Position numbers and translations under genes: made by a program. Under the pieces are notes generated by a model, which saw nothing but the letters and a program-made list of their open reading frames with translations, was not told the origin of the DNA and made no database searches. A DNA stretch of 27,712 nt from Chara braunii. Taxonomy: Eukaryota > Streptophyta > Charophyceae > Charales > Characeae. This document shows, in pieces, positions 9,401 through 19,885 of the stretch. The DNA is taken from positions 655,766-683,477 of the forward strand of contig BFEA01000082.1 in NCBI GenBank assembly GCA_003427395.1. Reading direction: 5' to 3'. Every line of letters begins with the position of its first letter. The stretch's first letter is position 1.

Positions 9401-11343
9401 GAGTTGCGTTAAAACTTAAACGAGGGAGGCGGGGTTGCGAGGCTTGGAAAATTTGACAGATTGAGAAGTTCCTCTGTGATTCTACGGCTGGTGGTGCATG
9501 ACCGCTCTTAATTGGGGGAGTGACTTGTTCGGTTACTGCTATTAATGAATGAGACCTCAACCTGCTAAAACATAGTGAGAAATGAATGTGGACGTGCATC
9601 GGCACCAGATGCGTATGAAGAAGGAGATGGCAAGAGACGGGCATGGCGGAGGGAAGAAACCATAACTTACTCCTTCCTTGTCGGATTCAGGTGGAGGAAA
9701 GTGCTTAGTCAGGGTTTTCGGGGCGGGCGACCCCAAATATGCAGTCAGTTTAGGAGGAAAATTAGTAGGATAAGAGGTAGGAGAAAGAATTAGTGCACCG
9801 AGCTATAACGGAAGAGAGGAACGACGGGGAGAAGAAGTCGAGATATCACTCGATTTTTGATGGAATCGAATGGGGTAAAGGTTGGGATAGGGGTTTTTAG
9901 ATAAGATGATTTTGAGTAGCGCGGTTAGTTTTGGGATTAGTTGAGTAAGATTAGAGATAAACGGAAGAGGTACAACGCGGAGGGATGGTAGAAGCGGGCT
10001 ATGGAATAAATGCGAAAAAAACGATTTCTCGCTCGATTCTCGACGGAACCGAGCGAGCTAGAATGTTAGTTGGGGGTTTTGCTGTGTTGCGAGTTGAATG
10101 ACGACAACTATTTAGCCAACAAGGCAACACAATGGGAGATGGAGAAGGAAAGAGGTCCGTGAAAGAGTCGAGGGAGGCGATGAAGTGAGAAAAAGGAGTG
10201 AAAATCATGTGTCTTTTCTCGTTTCTAAATGAAATCGATCTATTGAAGAGTCCAAGTGGAAGTTCAAAGGAGCTTGGGATCCAATAGGTATGTTAGTTTT
10301 GTGAAATAGGCAGTAGTTTGGCTGGCATGTGTTGTAGGGACTGCGCTAGGAAAATGGGGGATGTAACTGGCCAGATTCTAGTAGAAGATTCATTTTACTT
10401 CTGTACATTTTGTGAAATCAAAAAAAGGGGGGGCGCGTGGCTGCAACTCATCGTGGCCACTGAGAGCACAATAGTGTGGCTCGTACATGATTGTTGCGGT
10501 GTTGATTGGCGTGGTCCCATCCGCCACGGAGATCGTGACCTCGTTTCAAGTTCTTGCACCCTATCGTTTTCACGATACTGTCTGTGGTTGTGGCTTTTTC
10601 CTCGCATACTGCCCATTCATCTCAATTGCGGTTGTTCCCTTGCTCTTCTTTTCTATCTCACTCACAGTGTGTATGACAAATCGGGTGGTGGATTGAAGGA
10701 TGGTGGCAGGAGAGAGAGAGAGAAAGAGAGAGTTTTTGACTTAAAAGTTCAGCCAGTTGTACGGAACAGACAGAAAGTCGGCTTAAGGTGCCGAATAGTA
10801 GAAGGCACCGGGCGTGTATTTGCCTGTGCCTCAGGCACCACATTCACCATCGTTTACATAGTTGGCTGGGCGCAGCTTGAACGCAGGTGGAGGAAACTGT
10901 TGCCGCAACTAGGAGAGGGGTTTGAACCTTGCTGAGGGGTAGCTGCCGCGATTGTGGAGGGGGCATGAGGTGCGATTGAATACTTACCTGACTTATGTAG
11001 GCTTCTTACCTCGTTGAAGCAGTGGGAACAACAAACCAGCTACGGGGACTGCAGATCTACCGGTTGCCGAGGTACTGTTCAAAATTGACAAACGGGGTAA
11101 CGAGAGGGCGATTGCGTCATTGGAGATTTGAGCAGTTGGCCGAGAAACCGTTCAGCCCACCGAAAGAAAGTGGCAACAGATAACTACAGGGTTAGAGGCT
11201 TACTTATAGAACTATGTGCTGGCAGGTTTTTCTTTGAACGAAGTGGAAGCACGCTAACTGCTTAAAGAACCGTGTTGCCGACAGTCCAGCTAGTAGATGT
11301 GGAGTAAAGCCAGCAGTGAAGTGGTAAGGCTAATTGTTGACAA
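9401..11343. other. No convincing gene; purine-rich DNA with short inverted repeats
   Basis: G/A-rich on the + strand. A stem GCTCG...CGAGC flanks a centre near 10031-10057, and a related diverged block (CACTCGATTTTTGATGG) is at about 9848. An open frame of 205 codons at 10318-10935 has no motif, an erratic composition and several cysteines, and is probably chance. Confidence 0.4.
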
Positions 11344-11362
11344 GGGGGGGGGGGGGGGGGGG
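11344..11362 (+). repeat. Poly(G) tract of 19
   Basis: An uninterrupted run of 19 G. It may form a G-quadruplex or cause local replication slippage. The count may be unreliable because of sequencing error. Confidence 0.9.
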
Positions 11363-11696
11363 ATCATTGTTGCAAACGGGAGAGTCACCAAGGAGCCAAC
11401 GGCTGGTGATTTGACTTCAGTCGACCAAGCTGCTACGTTTTGGCTACCATTGCAGGACCCTTAGGCAATGAAAGATAACAAGACCCTCTCCTGAGAGTTG
11501 AGTTGTCATTTTTTTGTATCTCGACAGTCTGAAACCTCTTATCTTGTGCCCTTTTTAATCTAAGTCTAATCCTGGTTACGAGAGGAAGGCGGCAGGCGGG
11601 ATTGCAACCCATAGGACCGCAGCAAGACTCTGTAGGAAGTCTGCCCACCAATTGCGGAAGCTCTATCGGAACTCGGGAGGAGTTCTAGAGGTAGGG

Positions 11697-11699
<3 letters not shown>
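11363..11699. other. Spacer beside the LINE 3' end
   Basis: No gene seen. The bases just before 11700 (AGGTAGGGAACT) would be the site where a target-site duplication of the LINE should begin. I found no credible second copy at either candidate 5' end. Confidence 0.4.

Positions 11700-11727
<28 letters not shown>
11700..11727 (-). other. Poly(A) tail of LINE (T28 on + strand)
   Basis: 28 T on the + strand. On the - strand this is an A28 tract about 0.7 kb after the stop codon of the LINE C-terminal coding region. A terminal poly(A) is the expected 3' end of an L1-type element. Confidence 0.75.
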
Positions 11728-12420
11728 GAAAGGCTCTTGTGCAAGACCTCTATCCTGGTGGTGGTAAGAGAACCACCGGGATTGAGGCTTTGCCTATCGG
11801 GCCGCTCCATCTATTGGTGGGGAGCAACACCTGCTGGAAACCGGGTCCAGCGTCCCAAAAATACATCTTTGTCACACAATACATCAATGAGAGTAACGCT
11901 AAAGTACTGGAAAACCGGGTCTAGCGTCCCATATCCCCTCTGCTCTTCCATACCTAACCTGCAGCAGGGTCGGGTATTGGGGGGGGCCAACCGGGGGGCA
12001 CCGGTGGAGTCTCCCTCCATCCCCTAGCCTCTGCCATCCACCCACTATCCTCATGGCGCCCATTGAAGCAACAAAAAACAGGCTGCAGTGAAATCAGCTG
12101 GAATCAGCTAAATTCTTTTTGAGAATTACTGAGGAGCATTGACTCTGTAATAGCAATTGTTTGGAGAAAAGCTCAGCTGGCATAAGACGCCTATTGTAAC
12201 TGCTTTTCAGCTGAAACCAGGTAATGCAAATCTAGACAGAATTGTGCCGCACCGTCCTCAATGAAAGTAACAGTACAATGCTGGAAACCGGGTCCAGCGT
12301 CCCATACCTGATCAATGTGTTCAATCCCAAAGATTGTTGGAAACCGGGTCCAGCGTCCCTTAGCTGCTCTGTGTCCAATCCAACTCTGCTGAAAACCGGG
12401 GCCAACGCCCTCTGCCTACT
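11728..12420 (-). mobile_element. LINE 3' untranslated region with repeated stem-loop motif
   Basis: This lies between the LINE stop codon (12421-12423) and the poly(A) tract. On the + strand it contains five copies of a motif of about 24 bp, at 11833-11856, 11907-11930, 12280-12303, 12336-12359 and 12388-12410. In the best copies the arms GCTGGA and TCCAGC flank the loop AACCGGG, followed by GTCCC. Two copies keep pairing through G-T wobble and the last is degenerate. Upstream context (CAATGAGAGTAAC / CAATGAAAGTAAC) is also shared between copies two and three. Family knowledge: some LINE reverse transcriptases recognise a stem-loop in the 3' UTR. That role here is inference. Confidence 0.6.
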
Positions 12421-13944
12421 CTAGGGACCTCCAACTGGAGGGGGAAAGATTTCTTCTAAGGCCAAGGGGTGAGGGGGGAAGGGGTCCGCAAATTCTTGAG
12501 CAGGGCGTAGCCTCTCACCAGGGTCTATATTGGTCCAGTCGTGGAAGATCAGCTGATAGTCTCTTGCTGTCTCCACCTGGTGTCCTTCAAGCGGTTGTTC
12601 ATTCAGCTGGCAATCCCCAGACCATCTTATCTCGGCCACCCACCCTTCTCTCTCCCCTCCCAGCCAGTCTTGACCAAATCGGGAGATAATTCGAGTGATG
12701 TCTCCTTGGGCGTGCAGTTGGTCAAGCTTATTCCTGACTGTCTTCCACTGAGCTCCAATTTCGTGTTGGAAGAGCAGTCGTAGTTGTTCCATGACTTCTC
12801 CTTCCTCCACCCGTGCCCCTTCCACTTCCGAAATGAATCTCTTCCACCAAATAGTCCAAAGAACGGTCCGCCTGCCCAATTGGAACATGTTCTCTTCAAA
12901 TGTGGTCCCCCGGACCGGGGGGTAGTGGCCTGGTAATATGGCCCTCCATTCCCATGACCATTCTACATTAGGGACAATGTGACGCCAGATCCTATCCCAA
13001 CTCCTCCATAATAGCACCGATGCTGGGCATTAGAGGAAGATGTGGCATCATGGTACTGCCCGTCCTTGCTGTTCCAAAAGGGTATGCTCTATTAGCCAGT
13101 CATTAGTTGGCAGGCATCTGTGTGCTATTTGCCACTGGAGGGCAGCAGTCTTTGCGGGTCTGTCTTTATAATGCATGAACCATCGGATGGGTTTGAGCAG
13201 GTCGCGGTCCACATTGAGATGCCGATACCATCTGTCCTCTACTAGTTCCCGCAGTCTTCGCGTAGGACGGAGCATTCGGTAAACTGATTTGGTTTGCAAT
13301 TTATGTAACATTAGTGGTTTTGATGTCCCCTGCCTAGTTCGACCTTCCAGGGACCAGCGCCACTCATCAGGGTCAAAGGGAAGATCGTCGATCAGGGTCG
13401 TTGGTCGGTACGCTCTCCAGCATCTACCCTCATCTAGAACTCTGATACGAAATAGGTTCATGCTGTCTTTCCAGATGAAGGGCTGCTGGTTTCCTTGTAG
13501 TTCCCCATCCCTTTGGACGGAGAAGACCTCGATCAGGGCTCGTTCTTGGTTAGTCATGTGCACCCGCCCTACTTCCTTATCGTGGCCAGGTAGCCCTACC
13601 CAGTCCCCTTCCTTCCGGTGAGGGCCTTTTCGAAGGGTACTGTACCATTGGAGAGGAAAACTCTCAATAAGTTCATTACGTGCTGATTCAGTGAAATGGG
13701 AGTATCGCAACCAGGACCGCATCCTTTCTACACGCTTCCAGCCCCTCGCCTCTTTGTCCCAGAGGTCCCCTACTCTGCTGACACCGTGTTTCACCCCGCC
13801 CTTCCAGGGGGAATCGGAGCTGCACCTTACGCGGCCCAAGGGATCCGTTGTTAGGAAACCCGGGGAGGGGTCGCCCACTGTTCGCTGAGGCCAAGGGCAA
13901 CAACGCCTGTCACTCGCTGCGCCCTCTTCCGAGGTCCTCAACGA
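12421..13944 (-). pseudogene. LINE retrotransposon ORF2, C-terminal part (after reverse transcriptase)
   Basis: This encodes the region beyond the reverse transcriptase of an L1-like LINE protein. One frame runs from about 13944 to the TAG at 12421 with no frameshift. It is interrupted only by TGA at 13048-13050 and TAA at 13030-13032. Typical landmarks in order are VGDLWDKEARGW, RYSHFTESARNELI, TAALQWQIAHRCLPTNDWL (the H..LPT motif before the zinc-knuckle-like zf-RVT segment), and then HIFL-stop-CPASVLLWRSWDRIW. The two stops sit inside the zf-RVT region, where Trp and Gln would be natural. Later sequence is the hydrophilic tail (QHEIGAQWKTVRNKLDQLHA). A frame stop at 13945-13947 marks the upstream limit. 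The reverse transcriptase itself is found 6 kb away at 19.9-22.2 kb, same strand. Confidence 0.75.
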
Positions 13945-14271
13945 TCAGCAGGGTATTGCTTTTAGAAACACGNGTCACATCCNTACTCACAGAANCACTT
14001 TACTCCATCTTCATGAGATCATAAAACTTAGCNATTTAGTTCGCTCAATATAGCGTCCCCGTTTCCCAACCGAATGCGAAATACAAGTTTGGTCTGATCA
14101 GGGGATTTTGCTGTTTCGCCTCTGAACCATTTCTTTTTCAACAATCAGAAGGATCGTAAAATACTCAGTCAAGAAGAGTAAGTGATGCTTATAATAAAAT
14201 ATTGACTGAATATCCCACAGAATGATCTACCCGCACCCCACACAAGCCAACAAGCGAATCTGCAGACTTGC
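13945..14271. other. Junction next to LINE with four ambiguous bases
   Basis: Contains isolated N at 13973, 13983, 13995 and 14033, all within about 60 bp and directly beside the end of the LINE homology. Low-quality or gap-filled sequence is likely here, so the junction itself may be an assembly product. No gene seen. Confidence 0.7.
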
Positions 14272-14407
14272 CTTCTGATAATACGGCGTGAGCTGGTCAG
14301 CAAGTTCCTTCACACGTAATGCGATCAAAGGCATGCGGCGTCCCAACTTACGAATTTTGTCCCCATGCAGTCCAATTGTGAGTGAGTAGCGATCCAGTTC
14401 ACGGGTT
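14272..14407 (-). CDS. Candidate internal exon, unidentified protein
   Basis: On the - strand a strong acceptor (pyrimidine run then GTATCAG) ends at 14408. It is followed by 136 bp in an open frame reading TRELDRYSLTIGLHG, then DKIRKLGRRMPLIALRVKEL, then ADQLTPYYQK. This looks like real amphipathic-helical protein. The exon would end at AAG before GCAAGT (14266-14271), a consensus GC-type donor. I do not recognise the family. The reading phase does not join to the candidate exon at 14492-14562 (one base short), so either the pair is broken, one boundary is wrong, or the gene is a remnant. It lies between the two LINE pieces. Confidence 0.35.
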
Positions 14408-14491
14408 CTGATACAAAAAAAAGAGACCCATTCGAGATTGTAGCTCGAGCCAAACCGCTGTTCTTGCTTACACGCGACCAGCAAAACTTAC

Positions 14492-14562
14492 CGCGAGCTA
14501 ATGAGTAAGCTCGATTCAATTGATCAGCCAGAGTCACCGTGAACCAATCCGCAAGTCCGGAT
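14492..14562 (-). CDS. Candidate internal exon upstream of 14272-14407
   Basis: 71 bp between an acceptor-like AATACAG (ending at 14563) and the consensus donor GCG/GTAAGT (donor 14486-14491). It is open in one frame only, reading SGLADWFTVTLADQLNRAYS then LAR. The intron to the next candidate exon would be 84 bp with GT...AG ends. Upstream on this strand the (GA)n tract begins within 70 bp, so any earlier exon must lie beyond 14762. The family is not recognised. Confidence 0.3.
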
Positions 14563-14624
14563 CTGTATTGGAACGAATAAATAGAATAACCCCTCACTCT
14601 TTCTCTCCTTTACTCCGTTCTATA

Positions 14625-15067
<443 letters not shown>

Positions 15068-15202
15068 ATGGCGAGCCAAGAGACAGGATCGACTGAGAGT
15101 GTACCTGAGGGCTGGCGCCCAGCGAAATTCTCACCGTATCAGGGAGACTTTGGACGTCTCTTTGAGAGGGAGCAATTCAGTGTCAATGCTCAACGAGCAT
15201 AA
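15068..15202 (+). CDS. Short ORF of 44 codons, possible first exon
   Basis: ATG at 15068 to TAA at 15200-15202. It reads MASQETGSTESVPEGWRPAK, continues FSPYQGDFGRLFEREQFS and ends NAQRA. The composition and the aromatic pattern (EGWRP, SPYQGDFGRLF) look protein-like rather than random. I recognise no family and see no clear donor site at which it would join another exon. It lies in the segment between the LINE pieces. Confidence 0.3.
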   Translation: MASQETGSTESVPEGWRPAKFSPYQGDFGRLFEREQFSVNAQRA

Positions 15203-16769
15203 GTATAGGCTCATTTCAAGTAACCAACCAATTCAATGGACAAACTAGATTGGATTAAGCCAGCTAGCCTTTACACAAATCAGGCCTTGTAGAAACCACT
15301 TGGAGAACCACCAGGCCCAAATCAGCATAATCCGATGATCTCATACACATGCTCTGCCTGTTTCGGTAAACAATCAATCCAAGAAAAACAGGCTCAATTA
15401 AGCGAAACCAGTGGTCACTCTGCAGCTTCAGGATACAATGTTCCAGCAAGATAATCGATCCCGATTCAAAATAGCTAGCGAAGCGATCGGATACTTTTCA
15501 ATGAAGCAATCAACAAGCCGCTCAACAAACCCGGTTCGCTGGGAATCAGTTACTCATTCGAAGGCTCGATTCGAAGAGAACAAGTTAGCAAGGGTGTAGG
15601 CCCATATGCTTGTGACCTGACTTCCCAGTAAACCAGCAGATCCTTCAGAAGCCCCAGCCAGCCTGCTAGCTTCAATACAATCGCTCGAGAATGCGCGGTG
15701 AATCAGACGCACGCGAAACAGAAAGTTTGCAAAACAGGACCCTTTCTTGGACACTGAATCAACCTCGTGGCCTCTGCCACCCGCACACCCGCCTTCTCCT
15801 TAATCTTGCCCTATCCACTTCTTTTTCACGATCCACCCTTCTTTTTTCCCGCTCCCTCTGCCTCTCTGATAATCTTAGTAATCTCTTTTTGTCTCACACC
15901 ACACTTTCACCCCCTTACTTCTGCACAGCTGTAATGATTTCCTAGAGGATGTGGGGCCGTTCGACAGCTAGTCACTCACTTTCGTCCGCTCGTTCATCCC
16001 TCCATGCACATCTCCAGCATACATAGCTTGTTGCCCGTTTCCTGGCGAGCTCACAACAGCTACCACAGCTCACCGTACGAAGAGGCGCGAACACCTAACA
16101 ACCCCAACCAGAACTGATGAGAAATCCCATCGACAGGGAAGTGTTGTGCACTCCAAGCAAGCTTCCCTGTTGCTCCCCTCTTTCTGCTCTCGTAGATCAC
16201 TCTAACCCGATCACAGCCCTATCTCTCCAGTCGCTCGCTCGCTAGTTGGATCATGCGCCCGTTCGTAGTGCACACTGCACCGATTATTCTCTTGATGTCC
16301 GTGATCTGAACGGACAAGTTCAAGGTAATCTCCCAGGTGGGCTGTGTACGTCTGGCACGGCCCCCGATTCGAATCTCCCCCATCCTTCCGCTGGGTTCAC
16401 CTTTATTCCCCCAAGCATGTCTGTCCAATCCTCCTTAGTCTTCATGTCTGTGTATCGAGTCCGCTCCCCACCTGTGCCGTGGTCCCAGTCACCTTAGCTA
16501 ACCGACCAACCAAGTCCAAATCGTAGTGTCGGAGGGGTGCGCGTTCCTGGCACACTCCTCTGTCTGCGGTGTGCGCTTGGCATGTCACTCATCCCTGAAC
16601 CGTGGCTCGCGTATCATTCCCGCATCAACCAAACTTGCGAAACGGCGCTGAGAACACCGTGCACGCCTCCCCTCCCGCATCACTCCTCATCACCCCCCCT
16701 AAAAAAAATGTTACATGTCGCCCCCGCCCTTATTTTCTCGAGACTGTGACCTAAACCCCCGCCAGGTTC
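15203..16769. other. Gene-poor, pyrimidine-rich stretch
   Basis: No gene is supported. The + strand is rich in C and T, especially 15760-16760, with no motif-bearing frame. A short run GATTCGAATC near 16368 resembles a tRNA T-loop, but the flanking stem and the rest of a cloverleaf are absent. Confidence 0.4.
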
Positions 16770-17400
16770 CTTGATGCCAACGGTACCAGGCGCTCAGGAT
16801 CTTTCCTTCCTCACAGGAGCAGTTCCTGCGTACCAAGGGCGTGAACCAGTAGGTCTGAATCAGGGCCTGAGGAATTCAATCCAAGGAATCAAAATCGGTG
16901 TCCGCAGTAGTAGAGTGAGCGATTTCATCAGGCCTTGTACCATTGAACTACAACGTTCGTGGGGGCCAGCCCACGCCCGAGTCAGCGAGTGTCCCTGTGC
17001 CATTCCTGATCCGCTTACCGTACCGGATTTGTAAGGCGAATCTGCAGTAGCCAGAGCCAAGTTCCTGTCATCAACCCGGTGCGAGTCATAGCAGTTCCGT
17101 ACCAGATGTCATACCTAGCACCGCAGATGTCACAGGCCAAAATCCACCCAAAAGACAGTACCACGCCGCGGTACACTGCTCCATTGCCGATCCACCAACC
17201 GCACTCATATTAAAAGTGTCCAACTGTAGTACATTGTCTTAGTGTCGTGCCGGTGCCAAATCAGTGACCATACCAGAAATAAGCAAACTAATCCGCAGAA
17301 AACTGGCCAAGTGCCGAACCAGCTACCGTACTAACGTCGTGGCATTAAATATAATGGCATGCGTCGTCGTTATACCAGTGCCAATTGGTGAACTGCAGCA
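16770..17400. repeat. Highly diverged short repeats (GTACC / GCAGT-rich)
   Basis: Irregularly recurring fragments such as GTACCAG, CCGCAGT, CCGTACC and GTGCCGA, similar in style to the block at 18.54-19.06 kb. They probably are remains of an old tandem array. No unit length can be fixed by eye. Confidence 0.3.
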
Positions 17401-17750
17401 GTCCCGAACTGGACTGCAGTACCGTAACAGGAAACACCAATGTCGAGCCGCCGAGGAAGATGCGGCCCCGCGCAGTCAATGATACCCTTTTTCTGTTTCC
17501 TTTGCTGCTTGCGGAGTCGAGTAACTGCTGGTTCTGTGTGGTGCAACCTGCATCCTTTCTTTCTCCCATTAATGCAGGTGGTATCGGGAGATGTGTCCCT
17601 GCCAACGCGCGTGATGACACTTCCCTTTTACTCTGCCTCCTGAAATCATGTGCAAGTGGGTCGTGGAGGCACACGGGGATGTGGGTAGCTGCCGCTCAAC
17701 CACAATCAACGTGGGCAGCCTTGCGCGTAAGAGGCGCAATAAAAGGGGAG
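17401..17750. other. No gene seen
   Basis: An open frame of 127 codons at 17385-17768 lacks an ATG, any motif and a coherent composition. Nothing else is recognised. Confidence 0.35.
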
Positions 17751-18020
17751 CTGCAGCGGGATGCCTGATTGTATCCCGTTCCCGTTAGCAGCCGGATGTT
17801 CACACTGGAATTGATTATCGTTCTCACCTGCAGCGGGATGCTTGACTGTATACTCTTCCCGTTAGCAGCGGGATGATCACACTCAAATAGATTGAGTAGC
17901 GTTCCCACCTGCAGCGGGATGCCTGATTGTATACGATTCTCGCTAGCATCGGGATTGTCAGATATGAAATTCACTAATTAGCTCCTTTCCCGCTAGCCCG
18001 CTAGCAGCGGGAATGCCAGA
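17751..18020. repeat. Tandem repeats of about 80 bp (CTGCAGCGGGATGC units)
   Basis: Units start at 17751, 17828 and 17909 (periods 77 and 81 bp), each beginning CTGCAGCGGGATGC. A partial fourth unit lies near 17990-18020. Each unit contains a second GCAGCGGGATG-like block about 35-40 bp in (CCCGTTAGCAGC), so it is itself an old internal duplication. Confidence 0.8.
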
Positions 18021-18330
18021 TAGTCTATCTCTCTCTCACTCCCTCTCTTGCTCTCTCACGCACACATCTCTCATAGACATAGTCCCTTCCTCACTCCCTC
18101 ACTGCACAGTCTCTCTCTCTCTCACTGTGCAGTATCTCTCTCTCCCTTCCTCTCTCTGTCTCTCTCACTCAGTCCGCTCTCTACTCTCTCAGTCTGCTGT
18201 CTCTCTTCCACTCGGTCCGCTCTCTCTCTCACTCCCTCAGTTCGCTCTCTCTCTCTCTCTCTCACTCACTCCGCTCTCTCTCTCACACTCTGTCCGCTCT
18301 CTCTCTGACGCAGTCTCTCACTCGCAAGTA
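18021..18330. repeat. CT-rich low-complexity block with TCCGCTCTCT units
   Basis: Mostly CTCTCT with interspersed CAGTCCGCTCTC-type units spaced roughly 20-35 bp. Open frames over it are composition artefacts. Confidence 0.85.
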
Positions 18331-18544
18331 ACCGCCTGAGCGCCGACGTGTCTCCGGCTCGAGCTCGTCTCCCACTCTGCAACTGCTTGACGCCGGGCAC
18401 ACCTGGCATGCAATCCCCCTTCCCTTCACTGTTCTCCCCTATATCCGCTTCAGTCCCATGGTCTGACCGACCAGGGTCTTCTCGGAGTGCCAGTGTGCAG
18501 GAAATAGTCCGCCGCGCCATGGAGGAAAAAGAAAACAGTGGTAC

Positions 18545-19060
18545 CGGTCTCACAGGCTCGTCGTACCGTACCTGAAACATGTCAAACACGGCAAGATGCA
18601 GCTGCGCGGTAATAGTACCGAACCTGAAGTAAGCCGTCGCAGTGATCCCGGTCCTGAAAATAAATCACCGCAGAGGTTCCGAAATAAGTTGTCGTGAGGG
18701 CGTCGAACCTGAAACGAAACATCGCGATGCCACCGAACTTGGCCAAACCCGAAATCCAGTACCGGGCTGTTGTGCCATGCGGATGCCGAACCCGTACAAT
18801 CATGCCATGATAACCTGTCCCGAACCTGATATAGAATGCCACAACGTTTCCGGACCTGAAAACAAACTGCCACCTGGAATAACTGTCGTAGTGGCCCCGG
18901 TCCTGAGAATAAATCACTGCAGCTGTCCCAAACCTGAAAATAAGTCACCGTAGTGAGACAGCTGTCACCGGGCCCATACCGTACCTGAAGCACGTCAGAC
19001 ACCGTAGGACATAGCCACTCCGTAACGACCCTCATATCCGTACCGAACCAAACACCATAG
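18545..19060. repeat. Diverged tandem repeats (CCGAACCTGAAAATAA type)
   Basis: Recurring CCGAACCTGA, CCGGTCCTGA, AATAAATCACCGCAG and AATAAGTCACCGTAG blocks spaced about 35-50 bp. The first and last parts share CCGTACCTGAA..C..GTCA. It is a degenerate satellite-like array with no coding support. Confidence 0.65.
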
Positions 19061-19885
19061 TCGACCCAAGGCAGCACCACCCCATGCTGTCCATGCGACT
19101 CCTGCTCTCAGAACATCTCAATTGAGGTAATGTTAGTAATCAAGCACACCAGGGAAAGCGTCGCAGGGAACCTCGACCATCGGCAGTAGTGTTAACTTGT
19201 TAAAATCCAGGAAAAATGATCAATCCGCAGTCAGAGCTGATGGCGGGTAATCGAGGCGAAATTAGGCCAATCTCCCAATGGTCATGGGTTCCCGTCCCTT
19301 TCATCGTTTTTCATCATTCTTCCCTTTCCTTAATTCTATTGTCGGAAATAGTAAATTAACTGTAAGTTCCCCAAAATTAAATTCCGAGAAAATTTAAATA
19401 AATGACCGAATTCCTTTTGTTTCTTTTCTCTTTTACCATTTTTAATTTTTTTCTATGTTTTTAATTTCATTTAATGCAGTTAAAAATAAAAAAATTAAAG
19501 GATATTATGTTTTTCCCTTCTCCCCTACTGGTCGTAATCCCTTTTCCCCATCTTTAATTATGGAACTAAAATAGACAAAAATTTGAGGCCTCATTCCGAC
19601 CCCGGTCGTATGCCGCAAAAAATGTGGCTGCGAGGTCAGTTCCCGCGATGCCTTTCCGCGGCAGGCCAATCCGGGTCTAACCCTCTGAACGGCCAGAAAT
19701 GACGGTCCGTTGATGTGCCGAGTGCGACCACCCATCTCGCCATCTTTTAGGGTTACCCGTAAGGTTCAGCGCGCCCAAAATCAAGGGCGCCCTGAGCTCC
19801 CCTAATTTCCACTGCCTAGTCTAACCAGAGTACCGTCAAAACTCAGACTCGTCTTTGCGCCTAAGTCCCAAAACCGTAGATTTCA
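19061..19885. other. No gene seen; A/T-rich centre
   Basis: Includes a strongly A/T-rich stretch at 19330-19510 and a more GC-rich stretch up to the LINE. The LINE reading frame continues only to the TGA at 19883-19885; beyond it the sequence no longer looks like the element. Confidence 0.4.

Noticed and set aside
10318-10935. 205-codon open frame
   Set aside because: No motif, mixed composition, and it contains a GA-rich tract and G-runs; probably chance.
13048-13941. Two separate genes for the 297- and 198-codon frames at 12421-13941
   Set aside because: Same strand and same frame, joined by 10 codons including two stops; they are one LINE coding region.
16355-16385. tRNA T-loop like GATTCGAATC
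   Set aside because: The flanking bases do not pair and no A box is found at the right distance.
17385-17768. 127-codon open frame
   Set aside because: No ATG start, no motif, and it overlaps repeat-like sequence.
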